DNA of 64,000 nt from Nisaea acidiphila (GTDB lineage: Bacteria; Pseudomonadota; Alphaproteobacteria; Thalassobaculales; Thalassobaculaceae), in the NCBI RefSeq assembly GCF_024662015.1, contig NZ_CP102480.1, forward strand, positions 4,458,501 to 4,522,500, in the 5' to 3' direction. The number at the start of each line of letters is the position of its first letter. Position 1 is the first letter of the stretch. The position numbers and the translations under genes were made by a program. Positions 35,055 to 43,744 of this stretch are shown here, in pieces. The notes beneath the pieces were generated by a model. The model was not told where the DNA came from and made no database searches. It saw only the letters and a list, made by a program, of their open reading frames with translations.

Positions 35055-35261
35055 TTAATCCGCGACCGAAAGATTGACGGCCTTCGGTCCTCGGGTGTCT
35101 TCCTGCACTTCGAAGTTCAGCTTCTGACCTTCGGAAATAGTCGGCAGACCGGAATTTTGTACGGCCGAGACATGGACGAATACGTCTCGCGAGCCGTCCT
35201 CCGGCGTGATGAACCCATATCCCTTGTCGGTCTTGAAGAACTTTACCGTACCCGTGGGCAT
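35055..35261 (-). CDS. CspA-family cold shock protein
   Basis: A 68-residue single-domain OB-fold RNA chaperone. RNP1 KGYGFI and RNP2 VFVHVSA are intact, and it begins MPTGTVKFFKTDKG. The frame could start at 35294, but ATG 35261 with GAGGTG upstream gives the conserved N-terminus. The leader is long, as is usual for cold-shock genes, and upstream on the same strand lies a structured region with its own terminators (35440-35573). Confidence 0.96.
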   Translation of the reverse strand: MPTGTVKFFKTDKGYGFITPEDGSRDVFVHVSAVQNSGLPTISEGQKLNFEVQEDTRGPKAVNLSVAD

Positions 35262-35439
35262 TTCAAACACCTCTCCACTGTCACCACTCTTCACTTAAAC
35301 AATAGCTCAAGTCAGCTTAAACACGCTTTTGGAGAGACGCTCAGCTCGGGCCGGCAGAAAGCACTCCATTGGCGAAGCCGTCCATGCACTCATGTTGAGA
35401 TAGGGTGAGGCGCTGCGAGCGGCAAGTGAAGTTGTGATT

Positions 35440-35573
35440 AAAAAAGCCTGCGGAAGGTGTCCCGAGGTTTTCCGGCTGGACCCGAAAGTTTCTGAAAAAT
35501 AAGAAAAAAAGAGACCGCGCCGGAACGATGAGGGAGGCGGGGAATGCCCAGATCGTACGTAAGTGGCGCGGCC
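35440..35573 (-). ncRNA. Candidate small RNA or attenuated leader upstream of csp
   Basis: The minus strand here would form two hairpins followed by U-tracts. The first pairs GGCGCGG (35565-35571) with CCGCGCC (35515-35521) and holds an inner ACGAT/ATCGT helix; it is followed by CTCTTTTTTTC. The second (35445-35477) pairs AGCC-GGAA with TTCC-GGCT around a bulge and is followed by TTTTTT. A weak TTGAAT...-10-like pair lies upstream near 35600. There is no ORF. Either a standalone sRNA or a premature-termination leader of the cold shock gene would give this layout. The rest of the gap from 35262 to 35905 holds no gene. Confidence 0.35.
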
Positions 35574-35905
35574 CTAATGAGACTCTCAGGGATATGTCAT
35601 TCAAATTCAGTAAGGAGAGCCGAAGGCCGCCAACGCGGGGAAAACGTTTTCTTGGCGACCAATCCGATCTGTCCTCCTGATGAAAAGTAAATAAGGACGA
35701 TTTCGCGCAATCGCTGTGGGATTCCGCACGGTCGCGTACCTTTTCCAAAGTGCATAGGAGAAGCGGCTTTAAGAACCGGCTTTCGCTATCCGGTTGTGAA
35801 GCTCGCTCACCTCTTGCAAAATGGCGGTTCTGGGCCCTTTCGGTCGGGGCCTTGCCGGATGTCATGGGGGAAGTGCGTCCGGGAACGAATAGCGGGGAGA
35901 ATCCG

Positions 35906-36607
35906 GTGTCGACGATCAATCGCAGTCTGGCGGCAAGCACGTTGTTGCAGGGCCTGCCGGAACAGAAAATCGCGGATCTCGACAAGAGGTGCCGTTGGCG
36001 CAATTTCGAGGCCGATCAGGTCATCATCAATCTCGACGATGAGTCGACCGATGTCTATTTCATCATCTGGGGCGACGTGCGCGTCACGGTGTTTTCGGAA
36101 ACCGGAAAGACGGTGATCATCCAGGATCTGAAGACCGGTCACCATTTCGGCGAGTTCGCGGCGATCGACAATGGACGGCGTTCCGCCAGCATCGTGGCCA
36201 TGAGCCGGACCGTGGTCGCCGTCATGCCGGCGGAGATGTTCCGCGAGCTGCTTCTGGAATTTCCGGAACTCGCGCAGACCGTGATGCGCCGTATGGTTGG
36301 GTCCCTGCGCAATCTGGTCGAGCGCGTGGTCGAATTCAGCACGCTGGGGGTACGCAACCGGATCCACGCGGAATTGCTGCGGCTCGCCCGGGCCGGCCGG
36401 ATCGTGGACAATACCGGCCGGATCTCGCCGCCGCCGACCCATGCGGAAATCGCCGCCCGCATCAGCACGCACCGCGAGGCGGTGACGCGCGAGCTGAAGG
36501 CGCTGGAACGCGGCGATCTGCTGGAGCGAACCCGTGGCGCTTACGTGGTCAAGGATCTTGCCGAATTGAAGCGCATGGTGGACGACGCGCGGGCCGGACG
36601 GGAGTGA
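35906..36607 (+). CDS. Crp/Fnr-family transcriptional regulator
   Basis: A 233-residue regulator with an N-terminal cyclic-nucleotide-binding-like beta-barrel (DVYFIIWGDVRVTVF, GHHFGEFAAIDNGRRSASIVAM) and a C-terminal winged helix (PPTHAEIAARISTHREAVTRELKALE). The barrel has the E-F-A-A-I...R-R-S-A phosphate-binding-cassette pattern, so cAMP or cGMP binding is plausible; there are no FNR-type N-terminal cysteines. The start is a GTG after GGGGAGAATCC; the frame is open upstream to 35750 but that part is non-conserved. Confidence 0.9.
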   Translation: MSTINRSLAASTLLQGLPEQKIADLDKRCRWRNFEADQVIINLDDESTDVYFIIWGDVRVTVFSETGKTVIIQDLKTGHHFGEFAAIDNGRRSASIVAMSRTVVAVMPAEMFRELLLEFPELAQTVMRRMVGSLRNLVERVVEFSTLGVRNRIHAELLRLARAGRIVDNTGRISPPPTHAEIAARISTHREAVTRELKALERGDLLERTRGAYVVKDLAELKRMVDDARAGRE

Positions 36608-36661
36608 TGCCGGCCCTGTGGTTGCTGCGGTGCGACATTTTTACGATCGAACATATTAAGA

Positions 36662-36690
36662 CTGACACATTTCCGGGCTAGAGTTATTAT
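36662..36690 (+). promoter_or_regulatory. Sigma70-like promoter of the Pat-like gene
   Basis: CTGACA (36662-36667) and TATTAT (36685-36690) are 17 bp apart, both five of six to consensus, predicting a start near 36697 and a 22-nt leader. Confidence 0.6.
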
Positions 36691-36707
36691 GTTGCAATGC
36701 AGCATAA
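36687..36707. promoter_or_regulatory. Operator-like dyad overlapping -10 and start site
   Basis: TTATG-T-TGC-AAT-GCA-G-CATAA is a 21-bp dyad with one mismatched pair. It overlaps the -10 box and probable start site, the position of a repressor operator. The TGC/GCA core resembles the TGC-rich sites described for PHA regulators (PhaR), from memory only. Confidence 0.45.
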
Positions 36708-36719
36708 CGAGGTCGCGTG

Positions 36720-39395
36720 ATGTCGATCAGGAACCTGGACAAGCTCTTTCAGCCGAAATCGGTCGCCATCATTGGCGCCAGCAACCGCGAGCAGTCTGTC
36801 GGCAAGGTGCTGTCGCGCAACCTGCTCGGTGACGCTTTCGATGGCCCGGTCCTGCCGGTCAATCCGCACGAGAACGCGATCGGCTCCACGCTCTGCTACC
36901 GCAGTATCGGCTCGCTCCCTATGGTCCCGGACCTTGCCGTGATCTGCACGCCGGCCGTCACCGTGCCGACGGTGCTCGAGGAGCTGGCCGCGAACGGCAC
37001 ACGGGCCGCCGTGGTGGTGACCGCCGGGTTCGGCGAGGGGGACGGTGAGGGCGCTGACCTCGCGCAGGAGATCAAGCGCATCAAGTCGCAATATCCGCTC
37101 CGCGTCGTCGGGCCGAACTGCGTCGGCATCATGGTGCCTCCGATCGGTCTCAACGCCTCTTTCCTCCATGTGCAGCCGCCGGCCGGAAACCTCGCTTTCG
37201 TCACGCAGAGCGGCGCCGTCGCCTCCGCCGTGGTCGACCACGCGGCACATCACAATATCGGTTTCAGCCACGTGGTTTCGCTCGGCAACATGACCGATGT
37301 CGATTTCGGCGACATGCTCGACTATCTGGTCGCCGATCCGAACACCAAGGCGATCCTGCTCTATATCGAGAGCATCAGCAGCCCGCGGAAATTCATGTCG
37401 GCGGCACGTGCTGCCGCGCGCAACAAGCCGGTGATCGCGATCAAGTCGGGCCGGAACGAGGCGGCGGCCAAGGCGGCGGCCTCGCATACGGGGGCGCTCG
37501 CGGGTTCCGACGCGGTCTACCATGCGGCTTTCCGCCGGGCCGGCATTCTCCGGGTGTACGACCTGCTGGAGCTGTTCGACGCGGTGAACACGCTCGGCAC
37601 CGGCATGAAGGCGACGGGCGACCGGCTTGCGATCATCACCAACGGCGGCGGCCTCGGCGTGCTGGCGACGGAAACCCTGATCGAACAGGGAGGCCGCCTC
37701 GCGGACCTTGCGCCAGAGACGGTCGAAGCGCTGAACGGCAAGCTGCCGCACACATGGTCGCGGGGCAATCCGGTCGACATTATCGGCGATGCACCGCCGG
37801 AGCGGTACGAAGCGGCGCTCGAGGAGGTGGTGAAGGACCCGAATGTCGATGCGGTGCTGGTGCTGAACTGCCCGACCGCGATCGCCGACAGCGTCATGGC
37901 GGCCGAGAAGGTGCGCCAGATCGTGTCGAACAAGCCGCGGGTGCCGGTGCTGACCAACTGGGTCGGCGAGGGCGCGCAGGAGAAGGCAAAGCGCGCTTTC
38001 TACGAGTCGGCTATCCCGTCCTACAATACGCCGAACCAGGCGGTGAGCGGCTTCATGCACCTGGTGCGCTACAAGCGCCGCCGCGACCTGCTCATGCAAA
38101 CCCCGCCCTCGATGCCGGAAGGCTATCATCCGGAGACGGAGAAGGCGCGCGGCATCATCAACCGGGCGCTGGGCGAAAAGCGGGAATGGCTGAGCGAGCC
38201 GGAAGCGAAGGACGTGCTCGACGCCTACGGCATACCCGTGGTCGAGACGGTGATCGCCAAGGATCCGGAAGAGGCGGGGCTCGCCGCGGTCGAGCTCGGC
38301 AATCACGTGGTACTGAAAATCCTCAGCCACGACATCACGCACAAGAGCGATGTCGGCGGGGTCCGGCTGGATCTTACCGGGCGGCAGCAGGTGGTGAACG
38401 CCGCCGACGAGATGTTGCGCACTGTGAAGTCCGTCAACCCCGAAGCGCGGATCGAGGGCTTCGCGGTGCAGCGCATGGCGACCATGCCGCATGCCGAGGA
38501 ACTGATCATCGGCATCACTACGGACGCCGTCTTCGGGCCCGTCATCCTGTTCGGCAAGGGCGGGGTCGAGGTCGAGGTCGCGGCCGACAGTTCCATCGCC
38601 CTGCCGCCGCTGAACATCCCGCTGGCGCAGGACTTGGTGCAGCGCACCCGCGTCTGGTCGTTGCTGCAGGGCTTCCGCAATCGGCCGGCGGCTGCCGTCG
38701 AGGAACTCTACACCGCTCTGGTCAAGCTTTCGCAGATCGCGATGGATTTTCCGGAGATCCGCGAGCTCGACGTGAACCCGCTCTATATCAACGATCACGG
38801 TATCCTGGCGCTCGATGCGCGGATCCGGGTTCAGAAGGAGGCGGACGCCGTCCCGGTCGCGATCGAGCCTTACCCGAAGCATCTGGAACGCCATATCAGC
38901 CTCGATAACGGTCTCGCGCTCAATGTGCGGCCGATCCGGCCGGAGGACGAACCGGCGCTGCTGCAACTGATCGCGAAAAGCTCGCAGGACGATCTGCGCC
39001 GCCGCTTCTTCGCCCCGGTCAAGACCTTGCCGCACGAGACCGCAGCGCGCCTGACGCAGATCGACTACGACCGCGAGATGGCGCTGGTGGCGGAAAGCCA
39101 TGGCGAGATCCTCGGTGTCGCGCGCCTGACCGCCGACCCGCATTTCGAGACCTGCGAGTTCGCCGCGCTTGTCCGCACCGACCAGCAGGGCCAGGGCCTT
39201 GGCCGGCGGCTCATGGGCGATCTGATCCGCCATGCCCATTCGCGCGGGCTGAAGAAGATGATCGGCTACGTGATGGCGGAGAACAAGGCGATGCTGGCCC
39301 TCTGCCGCGATCTCGGCTTTACCGAGGCGGCGGCGCCGGACGATGTCAGCACCCGGCTCGTCACCCTCGAAATCGCCCGCGACCGCGCGGCCTGA
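36720..39395 (+). CDS. Pat-like acyl-CoA synthetase (NDP-forming) / GNAT acetyltransferase
   Basis: An 891-residue fusion. Order: CoA-binding domain (about 5-130, KSVAIIGASNREQSVGKVL), succinyl-CoA-ligase-like domain (about 150-460, SQSGAVASAVVDHA-type motif TQSGAVASAVVDHA), ATP-grasp domain (about 480-700, VVLKILSHDITHKSDVGGV), and a C-terminal GNAT domain (about 720-891, RTDQQGQGLGRRLMGDLI). Matches protein lysine acetyltransferases Pat/PatZ, which acetylate and inactivate acyl-CoA synthetases; in PatZ the ligase part is inactive but allosteric. ATG 36720 is chosen over the GTG three bases upstream. Confidence 0.92.
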   Translation: MSIRNLDKLFQPKSVAIIGASNREQSVGKVLSRNLLGDAFDGPVLPVNPHENAIGSTLCYRSIGSLPMVPDLAVICTPAVTVPTVLEELAANGTRAAVVVTAGFGEGDGEGADLAQEIKRIKSQYPLRVVGPNCVGIMVPPIGLNASFLHVQPPAGNLAFVTQSGAVASAVVDHAAHHNIGFSHVVSLGNMTDVDFGDMLDYLVADPNTKAILLYIESISSPRKFMSAARAAARNKPVIAIKSGRNEAAAKAAASHTGALAGSDAVYHAAFRRAGILRVYDLLELFDAVNTLGTGMKATGDRLAIITNGGGLGVLATETLIEQGGRLADLAPETVEALNGKLPHTWSRGNPVDIIGDAPPERYEAALEEVVKDPNVDAVLVLNCPTAIADSVMAAEKVRQIVSNKPRVPVLTNWVGEGAQEKAKRAFYESAIPSYNTPNQAVSGFMHLVRYKRRRDLLMQTPPSMPEGYHPETEKARGIINRALGEKREWLSEPEAKDVLDAYGIPVVETVIAKDPEEAGLAAVELGNHVVLKILSHDITHKSDVGGVRLDLTGRQQVVNAADEMLRTVKSVNPEARIEGFAVQRMATMPHAEELIIGITTDAVFGPVILFGKGGVEVEVAADSSIALPPLNIPLAQDLVQRTRVWSLLQGFRNRPAAAVEELYTALVKLSQIAMDFPEIRELDVNPLYINDHGILALDARIRVQKEADAVPVAIEPYPKHLERHISLDNGLALNVRPIRPEDEPALLQLIAKSSQDDLRRRFFAPVKTLPHETAARLTQIDYDREMALVAESHGEILGVARLTADPHFETCEFAALVRTDQQGQGLGRRLMGDLIRHAHSRGLKKMIGYVMAENKAMLALCRDLGFTEAAAPDDVSTRLVTLEIARDRAA

Positions 39396-39469
39396 GCCTA
39401 CCGCTCCGGCTTCAAAGCTATCCGCTCCGGGTGTATGCAGGAGTGAGGCGGAGAAACGGAGCGCGGAAC

Positions 39470-40237
39470 ATGCAGGTCGATCTCAATTCGGATCTGGGCG
39501 AGAGCTGGGGCACTTACGAGCTGGGAGCCGACGCGGAGATGCTGGGGATCGTCTCCAGCGCGAATGTCGCCTGCGGCTTTCATGCGGGGGACCCGAACGT
39601 GATGCGTGAGACGGTGATCCGGGCGCGCGACGGCGGCGTCGGGATCGGCGCGCATCCGGGCTATCTCGACCTTTGGGGCTTCGGGCGCCGCCGCATCCAG
39701 GGCGACAGTCTGCACGATCTCGAGAAGATGGCGGCCTACCAGATCGGTGCCCTGATGGGCCTCGCGGCGCTGGAAGGCGCGAAAGTGACCCATGTGAAGA
39801 GCCACGGCGCGCTCGGCAATGTCGCGGCGGAGGACGACGAGGTCGCGCTGGCGATCGCCAGGGCGGCGAAGGCGGTGGAACCGGAGCTGATCTATGTCGT
39901 CATGCCCGGCATGGCGACTGAAAGGGCGGGCGAAAAGGTGGGCCTCCGCATGGCGCGGGAGATCTATGCCGACCGCGCCTACCAGGCGAACGGCAACCTC
40001 GTTCCGCGCAGCCAGCCCGGCGCCACCATCCACGACGCGGAGGAGGCGGCCGCCAACGTGCTCCGCATGATCGAGGCGGGCGCCGTGCTGACCGAGGGTG
40101 GCGGGCGCATCGAGGGGCGGATCGACACGATCTGCGTCCATGGCGACAACCCGGCGGCGGTCGCGATGGCGAAGACGCTCCGGGCGAGGCTCGAGAGCGC
40201 CGGTCTTTCCATAACGCCGTTTCACTCTTTCGTCTGA
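39470..40237 (+). CDS. pxpA: 5-oxoprolinase subunit PxpA (LamB/YcsF family)
   Basis: A 255-residue member of the LamB/YcsF family. N-terminus MQVDLNSDLGESWGTYELG, with CGFHAGDP and HPGYLDLWGFGRR typical of the metal site. In E. coli, PxpA with PxpB and PxpC hydrolyses 5-oxoproline using ATP. Here no pxpB/pxpC is next to it, so partners are elsewhere or this is a specialised paralogue. It begins a colinear run with an alpha/beta hydrolase and an ATC hydrolase. Confidence 0.9.
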   Translation: MQVDLNSDLGESWGTYELGADAEMLGIVSSANVACGFHAGDPNVMRETVIRARDGGVGIGAHPGYLDLWGFGRRRIQGDSLHDLEKMAAYQIGALMGLAALEGAKVTHVKSHGALGNVAAEDDEVALAIARAAKAVEPELIYVVMPGMATERAGEKVGLRMAREIYADRAYQANGNLVPRSQPGATIHDAEEAAANVLRMIEAGAVLTEGGGRIEGRIDTICVHGDNPAAVAMAKTLRARLESAGLSITPFHSFV

Positions 40238-40305
40238 CCGGCGGCTCTTCTGCCATCCCGCCGGATCCGGCATAGTTCCGACAAGAACAAGGGTGGGAGG
40301 GACCG

Positions 40306-41184
40306 ATGGGATACATCCGGACAAACGACGATGTCGCGCTTTATTGCGAGACCACGGGCGAAGGAACGCCGGTGGTCTTCGTGCATGAATTCGCGGGCGA
40401 TCACCGGAGCTGGGAGAGCCAGGTAAGGGCGCTTTCGCGTTACTACACCTGCATCACCTATTCGGCGCGCGGATATACGCCCTCGGATGTGCCGGAGGAC
40501 GCCGCGAGCTACAGCCAGGAGCGGGCGCGGGACGATATTCTCGCCGTGCTCGACGGCAGCGGGATCGAGGCGGCGCATATCGTCGGCCTCTCCATGGGCG
40601 GTTTCGCCACCCTGCATTTCGGCCTCGCCTATCCCGAACGCGCGCTCTCGCTCGTCGTCGCCGGCTGCGGCTACGGCGCCGATCCGGAGAAGCGGAGCGA
40701 GTTCAAGGCCCAGTCCACTGCGCTCGCCGACCGGATCGAGGCGGAGGGCATGGACAAGGTCGCGCCCGGCTACGCGCTGGAGCCCGCCCGGGTGCAGCTG
40801 CAGAACAAGGACCCGCGCGGCTGGGCCGAGTTCGCGACGCAGCTCGGCGAGCATTCCTCGAAAGGCTCGGCGAACACGCTGCGCGGCGTGCAGGCGCTCC
40901 GCCCCTCGCTCTGGGAGCTGGAGGAGAAGATGCGCGCGCTGACCGTGCCGACCCTGATCGTCAACGGCGACGAGGACGAGAGCTGCCTCGAAAGCGGTCT
41001 CTACATGAAGCGCTGCATCCCGTCCGCCGGCCACGCCATGTTCCCGAAGACTGGCCATACTCTCAACCTGGAGGAGCCGGCGCTCTTCAACCGCACCATT
41101 CTCGACTTCTTCCACGAGGTCGAGGCCGGCCGCTGGGCGCTGCGCGACCCACGCTCGCTGAAGGACGGATCGCTGGGACGCTAG
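40306..41184 (+). CDS. Alpha/beta hydrolase
   Basis: A 292-residue hydrolase of the fluoroperoxidase/3-oxoadipate enol-lactonase-like type. Nucleophile elbow GLSMGGFAT (Ser near residue 94), oxyanion segment FVHEFAGDHRSW, acid region VNGDEDE, catalytic His in KTGHTLNLEEP. ATG after GGGAGGGACCG. It is followed 17 bp later by the ATC hydrolase gene, which has its own RBS (GGAGAAGGAGA), so the two are almost certainly cotranscribed. Substrate unknown. Confidence 0.88.
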   Translation: MGYIRTNDDVALYCETTGEGTPVVFVHEFAGDHRSWESQVRALSRYYTCITYSARGYTPSDVPEDAASYSQERARDDILAVLDGSGIEAAHIVGLSMGGFATLHFGLAYPERALSLVVAGCGYGADPEKRSEFKAQSTALADRIEAEGMDKVAPGYALEPARVQLQNKDPRGWAEFATQLGEHSSKGSANTLRGVQALRPSLWELEEKMRALTVPTLIVNGDEDESCLESGLYMKRCIPSAGHAMFPKTGHTLNLEEPALFNRTILDFFHEVEAGRWALRDPRSLKDGSLGR

Positions 41185-41201
41185 GGAGAAGGAGACCCGC
41201 C

Positions 41202-41672
41202 ATGACCGACCTTCCCATCCTCGAACTGCGCCGCATCGAGGCGAACGTGATCAAGCCGATCTACGAGGAGATGGTGGCGGAGGTCGGCAAGGCCGCCGCG
41301 CAGAAGATCCTCGGCAACGCGATCCGCAAGGCGGCCATCGCCCACGCGCAGACCTTCGCCGAGCGTGACGGCCCCGAGCGCGACATGCGCAGCTTCCAGG
41401 CGCTCTACAGTCTCTGGACCCATGGCGGCGCGCTGGAGACGGAGGAACTTGAGCGGACGGCGGAGAGTTTCCATTTCAACGTCACCCGCTGCCGCTATGC
41501 CGAGATGTACCGCGAGATGGGGCTCGGCGAGATCGGCCATCTCTTGTCCTGCAACCGCGACGGCAGCTTCTGCGAGGGGTACTCGGACAAGATCACGATG
41601 GAGCGCGGCCAGACCATCATGAGCGGGGCGAGCCATTGCGATTTCCGTTATCGGTACGAGGGGGAGGGGTAA
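41202..41672 (+). CDS. L-2-amino-thiazoline-4-carboxylic acid hydrolase family protein
   Basis: A 156-residue member of the ATC hydrolase family. Diagnostic motifs are FNVTRCRYAEMYREMG, then LLSCNRDGSFCEGY and a C-terminal GASHCDFRYRY; conserved Cys residues in TRC, SCNRD and HCDF are presumed metal or active-site residues. Characterised members open the thiazoline ring of ATC to N-carbamoyl-cysteine, but many homologues are uncharacterised. A 63-bp near-copy of part of this gene lies at 42455. Confidence 0.85.
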   Translation: MTDLPILELRRIEANVIKPIYEEMVAEVGKAAAQKILGNAIRKAAIAHAQTFAERDGPERDMRSFQALYSLWTHGGALETEELERTAESFHFNVTRCRYAEMYREMGLGEIGHLLSCNRDGSFCEGYSDKITMERGQTIMSGASHCDFRYRYEGEG

Positions 41673-41781
41673 CCAGGGATAATTAGCCCCGGGCCGGACA
41701 TCGGCGGCGCGATGCGGAAGGATTGACAGTCTTTCTCGAGACGTGACAAGTTTCATTGTCATTTAGTCAGGGAGGATTTTC

Positions 41782-42201
41782 ATGTCGATCTCTACCCGAA
41801 CCCAGTACCTTGTCGGCTTCGCCGCGGTTTTCGGCGCGGCCCTGTTCTTCGTCTTCGAGGTTCCGTTCGCCGGGACCGTCGTCTTCACGACGCTCTGTAT
41901 TGCCTGGTCGGCATGGTGCTTTCGCTCTGTCTTCAGGGGCGGTGACGAGCTGCAATCGGCAAGTCTCCGCTATGCGTTGGCGGCCGCCAGCGGTTTCGGC
42001 GTTCCTCTCACCATCGTTTGCGTCATGCTGATGATCGCGCTGCCCGGGTTCCAGGGGCTGGTGACGAGTATCGCGTCCTATTCCAGAAGCGGTCTGTCGC
42101 TCCCCGCCGTCGGCTTCGGATTGGGCGTTTCCTTTGCGGTACTGCTGCAATGCGCGGTATTCGCCCTCGGCCATTCGCTCTGGTGGGTATCCAAACGATG
42201 A
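41782..42201 (+). CDS. Four-helix membrane protein, unknown function
   Basis: A 139-residue protein with four hydrophobic segments (FAAVFGAALFFVFEV; TVVFTTLCIAWSAWCF; GFGVPLTIVCVMLMIAL; VGFGLGVSFAVLLQCAVFAL). The ATG follows AGGGAGG. It precedes a small XRE regulator by 36 bp; this membrane protein plus YozG-like regulator pairing is common in bacteria, but its function is not established. Confidence 0.72.
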   Translation: MSISTRTQYLVGFAAVFGAALFFVFEVPFAGTVVFTTLCIAWSAWCFRSVFRGGDELQSASLRYALAAASGFGVPLTIVCVMLMIALPGFQGLVTSIASYSRSGLSLPAVGFGLGVSFAVLLQCAVFALGHSLWWVSKR

Positions 42202-42237
42202 CCGGCACGAGCGATTGAGGGGGCGATTGAGGCGGAG

Positions 42238-42456
42238 ATGAAGAACAGATTACGCGTGTTGCGGGCCGAGCGGCGCTGGACCCAGGCGGATCTCGCGGAG
42301 CGGCTGGGGGTTTCCAGAAACTCCGTCAACGCGGTCGAGAACGGGAAATACGACCCGTCGCTGCCCCTGGCGTTCCGGATCGCGCGCCTGTTCGGGCTGA
42401 AGGTCGAAGACATTTTCGAAGACGAGGACGCCGGGGTGGGCGGCTCGGATGCCTGA
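42238..42456 (+). CDS. Small XRE-family regulator (YozG-like)
   Basis: A 72-residue protein that is nearly all helix-turn-helix: KNRLRVLRAERRWTQADLAERLG, with the recognition helix SRNSVNAVENGKYDPSL and the typical FRIARLFGLKVEDIFE ending. The ATG follows GGCGGAG. Most likely represses its own operon with the membrane protein upstream. Confidence 0.9.
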   Translation: MKNRLRVLRAERRWTQADLAERLGVSRNSVNAVENGKYDPSLPLAFRIARLFGLKVEDIFEDEDAGVGGSDA

Positions 42457-42538
42457 ACGCGACATGCTCAGCTTCCAGGCGCTCCACAGTCTCTGGACCC
42501 ATGGCGGCGCGCTGGAGCCGCCGGAGATCGCCCCATGA
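42455..42538 (+). pseudogene. Relic of a second ATC hydrolase gene
   Basis: Bases 42455-42517 repeat 41376-41438 of the ATC hydrolase gene with about three differences. The copy keeps the reading frame (PERDMLSFQALHSLWTHGGALE, where the intact gene has RSFQALYSLW) and then meets a stop at 42536. No other part of the gene is found nearby. It is a leftover of a duplication or of a deleted paralogue. Confidence 0.7.
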
Positions 42539-42698
42539 AAGAGGAGCCCTTCGCGGACCGTACGCGGAAATTCGGCGGGCCGGCTGAAATGGGCAGGGAA
42601 ATATTCAGTTTTTTGAATAAATTTTTAAGATATTGAATCCATACTGCCGCACAGACGGAAATTCACTCCCGCTGCCGGGCTTTCGGTTCGGAGCGGGA

Positions 42699-43727
42699 AT
42701 GTTTCCGGGATGTTTTTCGACGGGGAAAGACAGTTTGACGCGGCAGTCCCGCTATACCGACCAGATCCTGGAAGTGATCGAGAATCTCGACGAGGCCATC
42801 GCGATCTATGACGCGCAGGACCGGCTGATCTTCTTCAACCGCGCCTTCCTGCAGATCAATCCGCGCGCCGAGGAATTCGTCGAGAAGGGGCTCACCTACG
42901 AGGACGGGCTCAGGATGAATGTCGCGCTCGGCAAGGTGATCGATGCCAGGGGGCGGGAAGAGGACTTCATCCGCGAGCGGGTCCGCGCCCACCGGAACCC
43001 GGCTCCGGGTATCACCGTGCGCGACTATGTCGACGGCAAGCGCCTGCTGGTCAAGGAGTCGCGGACGGCGTGCGGCGGCATCGCCATGTGCATCACCATC
43101 GCGACCGATCTCCGCAAGGCCGAGGAGGACCTCCGGCAGCGGGAAATCGAACTTAGCGGCTCCAAGGAAGAGATCGAAAAGGCCCTGGAAGAGAACCAGC
43201 GCCTCAGCCGTTCCCTCGCCGGGAAGGTGCGGGAGCTGGAAGTTCTGGCGGTCACCGACTCTCTGACCAAGCTCTACAACCGGGCGAAGCTGGAAGAGGA
43301 GATGGCACGGGAAATCGGCCGCTCGGAGCGGTACGGCACGGATTTCGGCGTGATCATGACGGATATCGATCATTTCAAGCAGGTCAACGACGCCTACGGC
43401 CACCAGACCGGCGACCGGGTGCTGGTGGAAGTGGCGCGGGTCCTGAAGGAGAGCTCGCGCCCGACGGACGTGGTCGGGCGCTGGGGCGGCGAGGAGTTCC
43501 TGGTGATCTGCCCGGAAACCGATCTCGCCGGCCTGACGGCGAAGGCCGAGCGCTTCCGCCGGGCGCTGGAGGAATACGAGTTCCCGGGCGTCGGCCGGAA
43601 GACCTCAAGCTTCGGCATCGCCTCCTGGCGCCCCGGCGACGGCGCGAAAGACCTGCTCGCCCGCGCCGATGCCGCGCTCTACCGCGCGAAGGAAGAGGGG
43701 CGGAACAGGGTCGTGCAGGCGGCGTGA
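42699..43727 (+). CDS. PAS-GGDEF diguanylate cyclase
   Basis: Makes cyclic di-GMP. An N-terminal PAS domain (about 28-140, IENLDEAIAIYDAQDRLIFFN) and a coiled linker (EEIEKALEENQRLSRSLAGKV) precede a full GGDEF domain: DSLTKLYNRAKLEEE, the active-site GGEEF, and an upstream RPTD exactly five residues before it, a canonical inhibitory I-site. There is no membrane segment, so it is a soluble sensor. Start is uncertain: ATG 42699 has GGAGCGGG upstream, and TTG starts at 42633 and 42735 are possible. Confidence 0.93.
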   Translation: MFPGCFSTGKDSLTRQSRYTDQILEVIENLDEAIAIYDAQDRLIFFNRAFLQINPRAEEFVEKGLTYEDGLRMNVALGKVIDARGREEDFIRERVRAHRNPAPGITVRDYVDGKRLLVKESRTACGGIAMCITIATDLRKAEEDLRQREIELSGSKEEIEKALEENQRLSRSLAGKVRELEVLAVTDSLTKLYNRAKLEEEMAREIGRSERYGTDFGVIMTDIDHFKQVNDAYGHQTGDRVLVEVARVLKESSRPTDVVGRWGGEEFLVICPETDLAGLTAKAERFRRALEEYEFPGVGRKTSSFGIASWRPGDGAKDLLARADAALYRAKEEGRNRVVQAA

Positions 43728-43744
43728 GGGGGAGTGAATCGGGG

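Noticed and set aside
34788-35408. A 206-codon plus-strand frame
   Set aside because: Antisense to the cold shock gene and its leader, no coding character.
35341-36003. A 220-codon minus-strand frame upstream of csp
   Set aside because: Crosses the terminator hairpins and A/T tracts and lacks any family motif; the region is better explained as non-coding.
36687-39239. An 850-codon minus-strand open frame
   Set aside because: Fully antisense to the well-supported Pat-like gene, His/Arg-rich shadow composition, no domains.
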